A stretch of DNA of 64,000 nucleotides from positions 620,001 through 684,000 of the forward strand of contig NZ_CP060490.1 in NCBI RefSeq assembly GCF_014334055.1, given 5' to 3'. A program made the translations under genes and the position numbers. Source of the stretch: Oscillibacter hominis. GTDB taxonomy: Bacteria > Bacillota > Clostridia > Oscillospirales > Oscillospiraceae. Shown piece by piece: positions 8,810 through 16,426 of the stretch (positions are counted from its first letter, which is position 1; each line of letters starts with the position of its first letter). The notes beneath the pieces were generated by a model. It had not been told where the DNA came from. It was given only the letters and a program-made list of their open reading frames with translations, and searched no databases.

Positions 8810-10564
8810 ATGCAGGCAGTCTTTGACCATCTGACCGCTCTGATCGCCGCCAATCCGGCGGTGGGGGAGTGGTATACCACCATTGTTAGATTTCTCTTTC
8901 CGGTGCTGGCCCTGCTGATTTTACTCCGGGCCATCCGCTCGCTGCTCCGCGTGCCCCACACACCGGAGACTTGGGCCCAGCTGTCCATGCCCAACGGAGC
9001 GCCGGCGCCTTTGACCCATTGGGAAAATATCATTGGCCGCAGCAGGTTTGCCGATGTGGTGCTCAACTACCCCAGCATTTCCCGCCAGCACGCGGCGCTG
9101 ATCCGCGGTGAGGATGCGGTCTGGACCGTCTATGACCTGGACTCCAAGGGCGGCACACTGGTGAACGGGGAAAAGATCGAGGGTTCCGCCCAGGTGCGGG
9201 AGGGAGACACCATCACCCTGGGCGGCGTGCCCCTGATGCTGCTGCCCATCACGGCGGAGGAAAAGCAGGCGCAGCTGGCCCACCGGAAGGCGGAGCGGCC
9301 AGCCACCATCTGGCCCTCCTTCTTGTGGCTGACGCTGTTCCAGGTGCTGACCTGCTTCCAGCTGATTGTCGCGTCGGGAGAAGCTGCCACGGTGATGATC
9401 CCGGTGGTGTTTTTGTGCCTCATCGTGGTGATGTGGCTCTATTTCATCGTCATCCGCCTGACGCGGTGCGTGGGCTTTGAGATGGAGACCATCGCCTTTT
9501 TCCTCTCCACGCTGTCCCTGGCCGTGACTGCCTCCTCGGCGCCCTCGGCGCTGCCCAAGCAGCTGATCGCTGTGCTGCTGGGGCTGGGGCTTTTTTTGAT
9601 TTTGGGAATTTTTCTCCGTGACCTGAGCCGGGTGCAGAGAATCCGGTGGCTGATGGCGGCCGGCGCCATCGCCCTTTTGGGGATCACGCTGGTGCTGGGC
9701 AAGAGCAAGTACGGCGCCTCCAACTGGCTGGTGCTGGGCGGGCTCTCCTTTCAGCCCTCGGAGATCGCAAAAATCTGCTATATCTTTGCCGGCTCCGCCA
9801 CGCTGGACCGGCTGTTCCGCAGGAGGAATCTGAGCCTGTTCATCGTACTCACCGGCGTATGCATCGGCTGCCTTGGGCTGATGAGCGACTTTGGAACCGC
9901 CGCCATCTTCTTTGTGACCTTCTTAGTGATCGCATACCTGCGCTCCGGGGATTTTGCCACGCTGAGCCTGATCTGCGGCGGGGCGGTGTTCGGCGGCATC
10001 ATCATTCTGGAGTTCAAGCCCTATATCCTGAACCGGTTTGCCGCCTGGGGCCACGCCTGGGAGCAGGCCTCCGGCGCCGGCTTCCAGCAGACCCGCACCA
10101 TGTCTGCGGCCGCATCCGGCGGCCTGGTGGGCGTGGGCGCGGGCAACGGGTGGCTGCACAATGTGGCCGCGGCGGACACGGACCTGGTATTTGGCATGCT
10201 GTGTGAGGAGTGGGGGCTGCTCATCGCCATTTTGGCGGTGCTGGCCATCATCACCCTGGCTATTTTCGCCGCCCGGGCCTGCCGGGTGGGCAGGTCCAGC
10301 TTCTACACCATCGCCGCCTGCGCCGCTTCGTCGCTGCTGGTATTCCAAACCTGCCTCAATGTCTTCGGCTCCGTGGACCTGCTGCCCCTGACCGGCGTCA
10401 CCTTCCCCTTTGTATCCAACGGCGGCTCGGCCATGATGTCCGCCTGGGGGCTGCTGGCATTCCTGAAGGCCACCGACACCCGGGAGAACGCCAGCTTTGC
10501 CACCCGGTTCCTCTCATCCCGTCAAAGCGATGGAAAGGAGGCGCGCGCCCATGAAGAAGATTGA
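8810..10564 (+). CDS. FHA domain fused to FtsW/RodA/SpoVE-family peptidoglycan polymerase
   Basis: A 584-residue protein: one N-terminal membrane segment, a forkhead-associated domain (about residues 66-135, IGRSRFADVVLNYPSISRQHA with the GR, S and H positions that contact phosphothreonine), then about ten membrane helices of the SEDS family. The C-terminal part keeps SEDS hallmarks (ASGGLVGVGAGNGWLHNV, TDLVFGMLCEEWG, GGSAMMSAWG). SEDS proteins polymerise lipid II glycan chains together with a class B PBP, and the next gene is exactly such a PBP, overlapping by 14 bases. The FHA fusion suggests control by Ser/Thr phosphorylation, in line with the FHA/RodA/PbpA clusters of Actinobacteria. Either RodA-like or SpoVE-like use is possible. 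Confidence 0.9.
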   Translation: MQAVFDHLTALIAANPAVGEWYTTIVRFLFPVLALLILLRAIRSLLRVPHTPETWAQLSMPNGAPAPLTHWENIIGRSRFADVVLNYPSISRQHAALIRGEDAVWTVYDLDSKGGTLVNGEKIEGSAQVREGDTITLGGVPLMLLPITAEEKQAQLAHRKAERPATIWPSFLWLTLFQVLTCFQLIVASGEAATVMIPVVFLCLIVVMWLYFIVIRLTRCVGFEMETIAFFLSTLSLAVTASSAPSALPKQLIAVLLGLGLFLILGIFLRDLSRVQRIRWLMAAGAIALLGITLVLGKSKYGASNWLVLGGLSFQPSEIAKICYIFAGSATLDRLFRRRNLSLFIVLTGVCIGCLGLMSDFGTAAIFFVTFLVIAYLRSGDFATLSLICGGAVFGGIIILEFKPYILNRFAAWGHAWEQASGAGFQQTRTMSAAASGGLVGVGAGNGWLHNVAAADTDLVFGMLCEEWGLLIAILAVLAIITLAIFAARACRVGRSSFYTIAACAASSLLVFQTCLNVFGSVDLLPLTGVTFPFVSNGGSAMMSAWGLLAFLKATDTRENASFATRFLSSRQSDGKEARAHEED

Positions 10565-11918
10565 AAAGCGGGCTCTGGTCTGCTGGATGCTGGCCCTTCT
10601 GCTGCTTGCGGGCCTGTGCTTCTTTACCCTCCGGTGGTTTACCCAGGGCGGGGGATGGGCCTCCTCTGCCTTCAACCGCCACCTCTATAACAATGCGGGC
10701 GTGCTCAAAAGCGGTACGATTTTGGACCGGGACGGCGACGTGCTGACCACCACTGTGGACGGCCGGCGCACCTATTACGACAATGAGACCGTCCGCAAGG
10801 CCACGCTCCATGTGGTGGGGGACCTGTACGGCAACATCGGCACCGGTGCCCTCAGCGCCTTTGCCGACAAGCTCACAGGCTACAATTTTTTAAACGGGGC
10901 CTATTACGGGGACAAGGGGAACAACCTGTACCTGGCCATCGACGCCCGGTACAATTACATCGCCTACAATGCCCTCAACGGAAAAAAGGGAGTCGTTGCG
11001 GTTTATAACTATGAGACGGGTGAACTCCTCTGCCTGGTTTCCGCGCCCTCCTATGACCCACTGAACGTCCCATCGGACATCGCTACAAACGAACGTTACG
11101 ACGGTGCGTACATCAACCGCTTTCTCTCCTCCGCCTTTGTGCCCGGGTCGGTTTTCAAAACCGTGACTGCAGCGGCGGCCATTGAGCAGCTGCCTGATTT
11201 GTTCAGCCGGACCTTTACTTGTGAGGGCTCCGCCCAAGTGGGGGACAATGTGGTCACCTGTCCCCACGCCCACGGGACCATGGATATCTACGGCGCGCTG
11301 TCCAACTCCTGCAACATCGCCTTTGCCCGCCTGGCGGTGGAGATGGGCCCGGCCGTCATGGAGCGGTATACGGAAAAGGCGGGGCTGACGGACTCCTACT
11401 CCGTCAACGGCCTGCCCTGCGCAAAAGGGAGCTTTTCCTTCCGGGACGCCACGGAGAACCAGCTGGGCTGGTCCGGAGTGGGGCAGCACAACGACCTGGT
11501 GAACCCCTGTTCCCTGATGGTCTATATGGGTGCCATTGCAAACGGAGGCAAGGCAGCGGTGCCCCGGATTCTCTTGAAAAGCACCACGGGCGGCGGCGTG
11601 CCCTCCTCACTGCAGCTGACAAGGAAAACCGGGACGCTGATCCGCTCCGAGACGGCCCAAACGCTCTCCGAAATGATGCGCCGCAACGTGGAGCAGACTT
11701 ACGGCACCGGGCGGTTCCCCAATATGACCATCTGTGCCAAGTCCGGCACCGCGGAGGTGGGGGGAGACGCCAATGCCAACGCCTGGTTTGCCGGTTTTTT
11801 GCAGGATGAGGACTATCCCTATGCCTTTGTGGTGTTGGTGGAAAATGGCGGAGGCGGAGCCTCCGTGGCGGGTACGGTGGCCGGCAAGGTGCTGGACGCC
11901 ATGGTCAATGGATACTGA
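10551..11918 (+). CDS. Class B penicillin-binding protein (transpeptidase)
   Basis: A 455-residue membrane-anchored D,D-transpeptidase. ATG 10551 is chosen because AGGAGG lies 9 bases upstream and the protein then starts with a short basic tail and one membrane helix (ALVCWMLALLLLAGLCFFTL). All three active-site motifs are present: S200-V-F-K, S251-N-S and K397-S-G-T. It is shorter than FtsI and resembles PbpA, having a small N-terminal pedestal domain. It cross-links glycan strands made by its SEDS partner encoded just upstream with overlapping reading frames. Confidence 0.9.
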   Translation: MKKIEKRALVCWMLALLLLAGLCFFTLRWFTQGGGWASSAFNRHLYNNAGVLKSGTILDRDGDVLTTTVDGRRTYYDNETVRKATLHVVGDLYGNIGTGALSAFADKLTGYNFLNGAYYGDKGNNLYLAIDARYNYIAYNALNGKKGVVAVYNYETGELLCLVSAPSYDPLNVPSDIATNERYDGAYINRFLSSAFVPGSVFKTVTAAAAIEQLPDLFSRTFTCEGSAQVGDNVVTCPHAHGTMDIYGALSNSCNIAFARLAVEMGPAVMERYTEKAGLTDSYSVNGLPCAKGSFSFRDATENQLGWSGVGQHNDLVNPCSLMVYMGAIANGGKAAVPRILLKSTTGGGVPSSLQLTRKTGTLIRSETAQTLSEMMRRNVEQTYGTGRFPNMTICAKSGTAEVGGDANANAWFAGFLQDEDYPYAFVVLVENGGGGASVAGTVAGKVLDAMVNGY

Positions 11919-11936
11919 GAAAAAGAGGAACGATTC

Positions 11937-12290
11937 ATGAAATTCATGCTCCAGCTCTCTATAATCTTAGGCATTTCCCTGTTGGGCGAGGTGGTTCACG
12001 CGCTGGTGCCCCTGCCGTTTCCGGCCAGCATTTACGGCCTGGTGCTGATGCTGCTGGCGCTGTGTACCGGCCTGATCCCCTTAAGCCGGGTGAAGGAGAC
12101 CGGAAAATTCCTGGTGGAGATCATGCCGCTGCTGTTCATTCCCCTGACGGTGGGGATGATGGATTCCTGGCCGGTACTCCAGTCCATCCTGCTGCCCTTT
12201 GCTGCCATCGTGCTTCTTTCCACCGTGGTGGTGATGGCGGTCTCCGGGCGGGTGACCCAGTGGGCGATCCGGAAAGGAGAGCGCCGGTGA
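11937..12290 (+). CDS. lrgA: LrgA/CidA-family holin-like membrane protein
   Basis: A 117-residue protein with four membrane segments matching the LrgA/CidA family (LPFPASIYGLVLMLLAL, GMMDSWPVLQ). The family works as holin-like or anti-holin-like pores that influence murein hydrolase activity and overflow metabolite export. It starts 19 bases after the PBP gene and ends in a 4-base GTGA overlap with lrgB, so the pair is translationally coupled. Which of Lrg or Cid it equals cannot be told from sequence. Confidence 0.9.
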   Translation: MKFMLQLSIILGISLLGEVVHALVPLPFPASIYGLVLMLLALCTGLIPLSRVKETGKFLVEIMPLLFIPLTVGMMDSWPVLQSILLPFAAIVLLSTVVVMAVSGRVTQWAIRKGERR

Positions 12291-12979
12291 AGGAGATTCT
12301 GTGCCAGTCCGCCTTTTTCGGCGTGGCCATCAGCCTTGCGTCCTATGGCTTAGGCATGTGGATGAAGAGCAGATGGAAGTTGGCGGTGTTCAACCCGCTG
12401 CTGGTCTCCACCGTGGTGGTAATCGCGGCTTTGGCAGTCCTGCGGATCGATTACGACAGCTACTATGAAGGGGCCCACTATCTGAATTATTTTCTCACGC
12501 CGTCCACGGTGTGCCTGGCTATCCCCCTCTATGAGGAGCTTCAGCTGCTGCGGAAAAACTGGAGGGCCGTCCTGGCGGGTGTGGCGTCCGGCGTACTGGC
12601 CAGCATGACCACGGTATTTTTGCTGTGCAGGCTGTTTCGGATGGATCACGCTGTTTACGCGACGCTGCTGCCCAAGTCCATCACCACCGCCATCGGTGTC
12701 GGCGTGGCGGAGGAGCTTGGCGGGCTCCCCACCATCACAGCGGCGGCCATCATTGTCACCGGGATTTTCGGCAACGTGGCGGCAGAGGGAATCTGCCGGC
12801 TGTTCCGCATCCGGGAGAGCGTGGCCCGGGGGATCGCCATCGGCTCCGCCTCCCATGCCATGGGCACTGCCAAAGCCATGGAGATGGGGGAGGTGGAGGG
12901 CGCCATGAGCAGCCTCTCCATCGTAGTTTCGGGCCTTCTGACCGTGCTGTGCGCCCCGGTGTTTGCCGGGATGCTGTAA
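12287..12979 (+). CDS. lrgB: LrgB/CidB-family membrane protein
   Basis: A 230-residue multi-pass protein of the LrgB family (LTPSTVCLAIPLYE, LLPKSITTAIGVGVAEE, GIAIGSASHAMGTAKAMEMG). GTG 12287 overlaps the lrgA stop as GTGA, with GGAAAGGAGAG upstream. A longer in-frame N-terminal extension exists, but it would run through lrgA in another frame and does not look like protein. LrgB partners with LrgA. Its natural terminator has been split by the mobile element that starts at 13002. Confidence 0.9.
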   Translation: MKEILCQSAFFGVAISLASYGLGMWMKSRWKLAVFNPLLVSTVVVIAALAVLRIDYDSYYEGAHYLNYFLTPSTVCLAIPLYEELQLLRKNWRAVLAGVASGVLASMTTVFLLCRLFRMDHAVYATLLPKSITTAIGVGVAEELGGLPTITAAAIIVTGIFGNVAAEGICRLFRIRESVARGIAIGSASHAMGTAKAMEMGEVEGAMSSLSIVVSGLLTVLCAPVFAGML

Positions 12980-12991
12980 CGGAAACAGAGG

Positions 12992-13011
12992 AAAAAAAGA
13001 GGGAGACCGCA
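12992..13011 (+). terminator. Left half of a split bidirectional terminator
   Basis: AAAAAAAGAGGGAGACCGC plus A is the left arm of a perfect inverted repeat whose right arm (GCGGTCTCCCTCTTTTTTT) lies at 19328-19346. Joined, they give a 19-bp stem with loop ATT between convergent lrgB and lysA. The mobile element sits in the loop. Confidence 0.75.
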
Positions 13012-13038
13012 AGGCCGACACCCAATAAGGAAGTATTG
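13002..13038 (+). repeat. attL: direct repeat plus left inverted repeat
   Basis: GGAGACCGCA (13002-13011), then ten bases, then CCAATAAGGAAGTATTG (13022-13038). In the excised circle the two inverted repeats would face each other across an 18-base spacer whose middle falls close to the shared crossover region. Confidence 0.75.
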
Positions 13039-13082
13039 AGGAACATTCAGTCTGGGCAGTCGGTAAGCGGAATGTGACAACA

Positions 13083-13124
13083 AAAGAGGGGCTATCGGCG
13101 GTAAGCTGATAGTCCCTCTTTTGC
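13083..13124. terminator. Bidirectional terminator-like hairpin at the element's left end
   Basis: AAAAGAGGG...CTATC pairs with GATAG...CCCTCTTTT, an imperfect stem with A-tract and T-tract flanks. It would insulate the element from lrgB read-through, which matters because the native terminator is split. Confidence 0.55.
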
Positions 13125-13168
13125 GCCCAGCGGGAACAGGCGAAGCCGTGACACGCTGGGCGGGGTTT

Positions 13169-13224
13169 CCAAAGGGGCACCCTTTGGCACACGACTTTGC
13201 GTAGCAAAGTGTAGTGTGTTATAC
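13169..13224 (+). other. oriT: Origin of transfer (oriT), pMV158/MOBV type
   Basis: A perfect hairpin CCAAAGGG-GCA-CCCTTTGG (13169-13187) is followed by ACTTTGC-GTA-GCAAAGT (13194-13210) and GTAGTGTGTTATAC (13211-13224). The last part matches the nick region of the pMV158 oriT, where MobM cuts after TAGTGTG in TAGTGTG/TTA. The predicted nick is between 13218 and 13219. The matching MOBV relaxase is encoded in the same element, about 3.2 kb away. Confidence 0.8.
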
Positions 13225-13392
13225 GCTCTGTCTGCGTTGCCGTTTCAAACGCCGTTGCCGCCGTGGAGGGCAAGGGCGTTTGAAACGGCAGGAAAACAGG
13301 GCTGTGCTTGCGGGGCAACGCCGCAAGCGCAGGGCTGGTTTCATCAGCAGACAGGGCGTATATAAAAGCCCCCCGTCCCTCGTCCGCTTCCT

Positions 13393-13412
13393 AACTTGTG
13401 GACAAAATGTCC
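13393..13412 (+). repeat. 20-bp direct repeat, copy 1
   Basis: AACTTGTGGACAAAATGTCC, containing the small palindrome GGACA-AAA-TGTCC. The second copy is at 15761-15780. The two copies bracket the three minus-strand cargo genes. Confidence 0.75.
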
Positions 13413-13651
13413 CGAAGTTTGGCCACACTCCCGGAAAAGTAGCAGGACAGCAGGCAACCGTCAAGGCTGAAATAAACGGGCTTGCGCCCGGCCTTGACTG
13501 CCGCCCGCCGTCCCGCTGAAAGGGTAGACAAGGCGGACAATCCCATACTGTGCTTGTCGGCAGACTATCAATTTTACCGGAAGTAAATCTTTTTCAAAAT
13601 GGCATAGGGCAGGAAAGCCACAAGGGGGCTTTCCTGCCTTGATTACCCATT

Positions 13652-13732
13652 AGCAAAGACGGGCGAGACTGTCAACGGCGGCGCTGTAAGCGCCGTTCAT
13701 CTTGACCGTTGACTGGCTCGCTCGTCTTTGCT
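13652..13732. repeat. Large cruciform-forming inverted repeat
   Basis: Outer arms AGCAAAGACG...GTCAACGG and CCGTTGAC...CGTCTTTGCT pair over about 27 bases with a few mismatches. Inside is a perfect hairpin CGGCGCTGTAAGCGCCG. Role unknown; it does not look like a terminator because no T-run follows. Confidence 0.6.
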
Positions 13733-13813
13733 ATTTCCCTAAGGGTGCGTCTTATGCCAAGAAGGCGTAATAAATCAGTTCGACAAACTGGAAGTTGCTG
13801 AGGTGGATTATAC

Positions 13814-14218
13814 TTATTTTGTCCGCAATTTACATCTGATTGCAGATATTAATTTACGCAAAAGGATACCAATAGAAGCTCCAAGTAAACCAACCAAAAC
13901 AATTGAAGGTATAACAAGCCCTGCGGCAGCTATTTTTTCTGTTATTGAATGGCCTGATACAACTGGAATAAATAAATATGGAATGCTTATTGTTGGGGCA
14001 ATACATATTGAAGCAAATAATCGCTCAGTAAAAAGTCCATATAGCAAAGATAACATCATCAATCCGAAAGGTACATAGACAAACATCATACCCATAAGAA
14101 TATCCGTTTTATCTCCGGGCATTGTAAGCAACCCAATGTATGGTAGCAAATAAAACAAGGCCGTACAAATCACAGCGAATACAATGTTGTATACGGTGGT
14201 TTTTTTTCTATTCTTCAT
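13814..14218 (-). CDS. Small integral membrane protein, element cargo
   Basis: A 134-residue protein with about four predicted membrane helices (VYNIVFAVICTALFYLLPYI, MFVYVPFGLMMLSLLYGLF, FASICIAPTISIPYLFI, AGLVIPSIVLVGLLGASIGILL) and a basic C-terminus. It belongs to no family I recognise. GAGGTGG precedes the ATG, and a good promoter is visible. It is AT-rich compared with the rest of the element, which suggests a separate origin. Function unknown. Confidence 0.65.
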   Translation of the reverse strand: MKNRKKTTVYNIVFAVICTALFYLLPYIGLLTMPGDKTDILMGMMFVYVPFGLMMLSLLYGLFTERLFASICIAPTISIPYLFIPVVSGHSITEKIAAAGLVIPSIVLVGLLGASIGILLRKLISAIRCKLRTK

Positions 14219-14244
14219 TCACACCACCTCACTGAAGTAAAAAT

Positions 14245-14274
14245 ATCTTAGCTCGCCAAATTCCAATTTGTCAA
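14245..14274 (-). promoter_or_regulatory. Promoter of the cargo membrane-protein gene
   Basis: Read on the minus strand: TTGACA (14269-14274), 18-base spacer, TAAGAT (14245-14250). The -35 overlaps the foot of the hairpin at 14273-14302. Confidence 0.6.
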
Positions 14275-14302
14275 GTACGCCTTATCCGCCTAAGGCGTAC
14301 TT
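14273..14302 (-). terminator. Hairpin after the XRE regulator gene
   Basis: Perfect 12-bp stem AAGTACGCCTTA/TAAGGCGTACTT with a 6-base loop, directly after the regulator stop codon. On the minus strand no T-tract follows; on the plus strand T-rich sequence does. Confidence 0.55.
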
Positions 14303-14303
14303 G

Positions 14304-15107
14304 TTATTTTCTTTTTCCCCGTTGCGGCACATAACTTTTCGCCAGTTCGGATTTTTGGACAATCCGGGTCAGCCATTGTTTTTCTTCCTCTGTCAGCTTG
14401 TTATAGCGCAGCTTTGTCTGCTTGCAGAACACCATCAGCAGTTGTTCCGCCCGACTGCCCTTGAATCTCGCCACTTCCTCCAAATCCCGCTTGAGTTCGT
14501 CCACAATAGTATTCTCCGGGGCGCTGTCGCTTCTGCCCCTGTGGGCTTCCCGTATGTCCTCCATGATAGCGTCTATGTCATGATGTACCCGGCTGCTGAA
14601 ATAGTCGCCCTCCCGCACATGGGCGGCTTGCAGCACACCGGCGGTCTTGTCATGCTCCCCCGGCTGGTACTTCTCCACGATTTCAGCCCTCGCCACGTCT
14701 ACCCATGCGTTCAAGTTCTGTATCTGTGTTGCGGCGATACCCTCCACATAAATCTGTATATCGGCCAGCAGCTTCACAAAATCCGGGTGCGCCGCCAGCT
14801 CACAAAGCAGTGCGGTGTCAATGCGACCGCTTTTCAGCAGGTCTATCATCTCGTCACTCAAACGCAGGTCTGCAAGATCGGCGTTTGGGTGACTTTTTGT
14901 TTCCGTCAGCCCCAGCAGGTAGTCGGCGGTCATGCCATAGAACTTTGCCAGCTTGATAAGGGCATAGTGGCTGATGTCCTTAAAGTCGTCCGCTTCATAG
15001 CTGCCCAGCGCGGACTTGGAAAGCCCGGTCTGCTCCGCAAGCTGCTCCAGCGTCAGGCCGCGCTCCACACGCAGGTCTTTTAGTCGTTCTTGTATTGTCA
15101 ACGCCAA
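14304..15107 (-). CDS. XRE-family transcriptional regulator
   Basis: About 267 residues with an N-terminal helix-turn-helix of the Cro/CI type (ERLKDLRVERGLTLEQLAEQ, then TGLSKSALGSYEADDFKDI) and a long C-terminal region without a recognised domain. TTG 15107 is preferred because GAGGAGG lies 8 bases upstream; GTG 15116 overlaps that site. It probably regulates the element's own transfer, excision or cargo genes. Candidate targets are the GGACA-N3-TGTCC palindromes at 13401-13412 and 15768-15780, but this is inference. Confidence 0.8.
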   Translation of the reverse strand: MALTIQERLKDLRVERGLTLEQLAEQTGLSKSALGSYEADDFKDISHYALIKLAKFYGMTADYLLGLTETKSHPNADLADLRLSDEMIDLLKSGRIDTALLCELAAHPDFVKLLADIQIYVEGIAATQIQNLNAWVDVARAEIVEKYQPGEHDKTAGVLQAAHVREGDYFSSRVHHDIDAIMEDIREAHRGRSDSAPENTIVDELKRDLEEVARFKGSRAEQLLMVFCKQTKLRYNKLTEEEKQWLTRIVQKSELAKSYVPQRGKRK

Positions 15108-15128
15108 TCTGCACACCTCCTCTAATGC

Positions 15129-15542
15129 TTATTTCATGCTTTCTTGGCACTCGCTGCACTCTCTGTCATGGATAGAAATGATACCCCCGCATTTTGGGCA
15201 AGTATATTTCTCTTTCTGCTGTTCCATGAACCTTTCCAAACCGTGTTGACGAACAAACTCGCTATTCTCCATAAGGCTTGCCTGATACCTTTTGTTGTAG
15301 CTTTTTTCGAGGTTTTTTATCAGCTTGCATGGATAGTCGGGACACTCAAAACAATAGGATAGCCCTTTGCCCTTGATACAATCTTTTATCTTGCATTTGC
15401 GGCAGTGTTCCGGCTTTCCCATATCACTGTTTAAGCAACCTGCACACGGCTTTTTATGATAACAATGTTTATAGCAGACCAAACAGTTCATGCCGCAGGA
15501 GGCAAACATGGCCGTATCAATTTTTTCAGTTGGCATTTTCAT
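15129..15542 (-). CDS. DUF3795 Cys-rich protein
   Basis: A 137-residue protein with many cysteine pairs (CGMNCLVC, CAGCLNSD, CRKCKIKDC, CFECPDYPC) and a C-terminal zinc-ribbon (CPKCGG, CSECQ). The pattern CG..C..C...C...C with ECPDYPC matches DUF3795, a family of presumed metal-binding proteins of unknown function. It is encoded just upstream of the XRE regulator on the same strand and starts before a divergent regulatory region. Confidence 0.75.
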   Translation of the reverse strand: MKMPTEKIDTAMFASCGMNCLVCYKHCYHKKPCAGCLNSDMGKPEHCRKCKIKDCIKGKGLSYCFECPDYPCKLIKNLEKSYNKRYQASLMENSEFVRQHGLERFMEQQKEKYTCPKCGGIISIHDRECSECQESMK

Positions 15543-15904
15543 GGCTCGTCCTCCTTGTCAGCTTACTGTTCCTTTCATTTTACCACAAATCCGAGAGCGT
15601 GGAAATAGTGCGTTTTCCAGTCAGATTTCCAACCTTTCGGATATACGGGATGGGCGGTCAAAAAAGTGTAGACTTGTGTTAGTTCATCGATGGACAATCA
15701 CAAGTGAATGACCGTCCGAAAGAGATATTACCGACTGGGGAAGTACCGCCATAACGCCGCAACTTGTGGACAAAATGTCCAGAAGTCACTTCGGGCCAAG
15801 TTGGCCCGAAGCAGGTCAGCGTACCAACGCCGGGACACGCCGCCGGGAGGGGGCAGGAATGGCTTTCGGGAGAACGGCAGAATATGAAAAAAGCGGAGGA
15901 ACGC
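15543..15904. other. Divergent intergenic region with palindromes
   Basis: No gene found. It holds an interrupted inverted repeat (GGGCGGTCA...TGACCGTCC with inner ACTTGTG/CACAAGT, about 15652-15714), the second 20-bp direct repeat (15761-15780) and a perfect 23-base palindrome (15789-15811). It separates minus-strand cargo from the plus-strand mobilization genes, so promoters and regulator sites are expected here. Confidence 0.6.
15761..15811. repeat. 20-bp direct repeat copy 2 and adjacent palindrome
   Basis: AACTTGTGGACAAAATGTCC (15761-15780) repeats 13393-13412. Nine bases on, CTTCGGGCCAA-G-TTGGCCCGAAG (15789-15811) is a perfect palindrome with a one-base centre, a likely protein-binding site or hairpin upstream of the mobilization genes. 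Confidence 0.7.
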
Positions 15905-16306
15905 ATGAGCAAAAAACTACCAGAGATAGAGCGCACACCGGGCGGCGGCTTGCCCCGTATGACCCCGGCACAGCGCAAACGGGCAAACGCCCTTATTCGC
16001 AAAACCTGCTGTAATTACAACGGCGGCAACTGCCTATTGCTGGACGATGGGGAGGAATGTGTCTGCCCCCAGACCATTTCCTATTCCGTCTGCTGTAAGT
16101 GGTTCCGCTGGGCGGTGCTGCCGCAGGACAAGGCGCTGGAAGCGGGGATATTTCGCAGCGCCAGCGTAAAGCGGTGCGCCGAGTGCGGGGCGGCTTTCGT
16201 CCCCCGTTCCAACCGGGCCAAATACTGCCCAGAGTGCGCCGCAAGGGTACATAGGCGGCAGAAGAACGCCAGCGACAGAAAACGCCGCAGGAACACGGAC
16301 AAATAA
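15905..16306 (+). CDS. Cysteine-rich VLP-domain protein
   Basis: A 133-residue protein starting MSKKLPEIERTPGGGLPRMT. ATG 15905 has GGAGG 5 bases upstream; ATG 15884 is in frame but has no good site. It contains the Cys-rich VLP signature (ALIRKTCCNYNGGNCLLLDD, CVCPQTISYSVCCKWFRWAVLP) and a C-terminal zinc finger (CAECGAAFVPRSNRAKYCPEC). Proteins of this family are found almost only in mobilizable elements next to Mob_Pre relaxases, as here (120 bases upstream of the relaxase). A DNA-binding accessory role is likely but unproven. Confidence 0.8.
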   Translation: MSKKLPEIERTPGGGLPRMTPAQRKRANALIRKTCCNYNGGNCLLLDDGEECVCPQTISYSVCCKWFRWAVLPQDKALEAGIFRSASVKRCAECGAAFVPRSNRAKYCPECAARVHRRQKNASDRKRRRNTDK

Positions 16307-16426
16307 GGGCCAACAAAAGCCCATAAATCAAGGACTTTAAGGGCCTGTCTGGGGCGGGGCTGTATGTTTGTATGCCCCGCCCCCGAAACAGCCCCCGAAA
16401 TGTCCGCAGGAGGGAGGATTGATAGA

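Larger units (their letters stand above)
13125..13813. other. Gene-free left-end region rich in inverted repeats
   Basis: No convincing gene in about 690 bases. It holds the oriT (13169-13224); a perfect 15-bp inverted repeat GCCGTTTCAAACGCC/GGCGTTTGAAACGGC (13239-13253 and 13275-13289); one copy of a 20-bp direct repeat (13393-13412); the hairpin GGCAGGAAAGCC/GGCTTTCCTGCC (about 13608-13638); and a large cruciform at 13652-13732. Such density suggests sites for relaxase, recombinase or host proteins. Confidence 0.6.

Noticed and set aside
10497..10550. N-terminal extension of the PBP from 10497
   Set aside because: It has no RBS and reads over the FHA-FtsW gene end; ATG 10551 has AGGAGG at 9 bases and gives a normal membrane anchor.
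12062..12286. Long N-terminal extension of LrgB
   Set aside because: It overlaps lrgA almost fully in another frame and is not LrgB-like; GTG 12287 with GTGA overlap is sound.
13652..13732. The cruciform as a tRNA or terminator
   Set aside because: No cloverleaf arms, anticodon stem or T-run fit; left as an unexplained inverted repeat.
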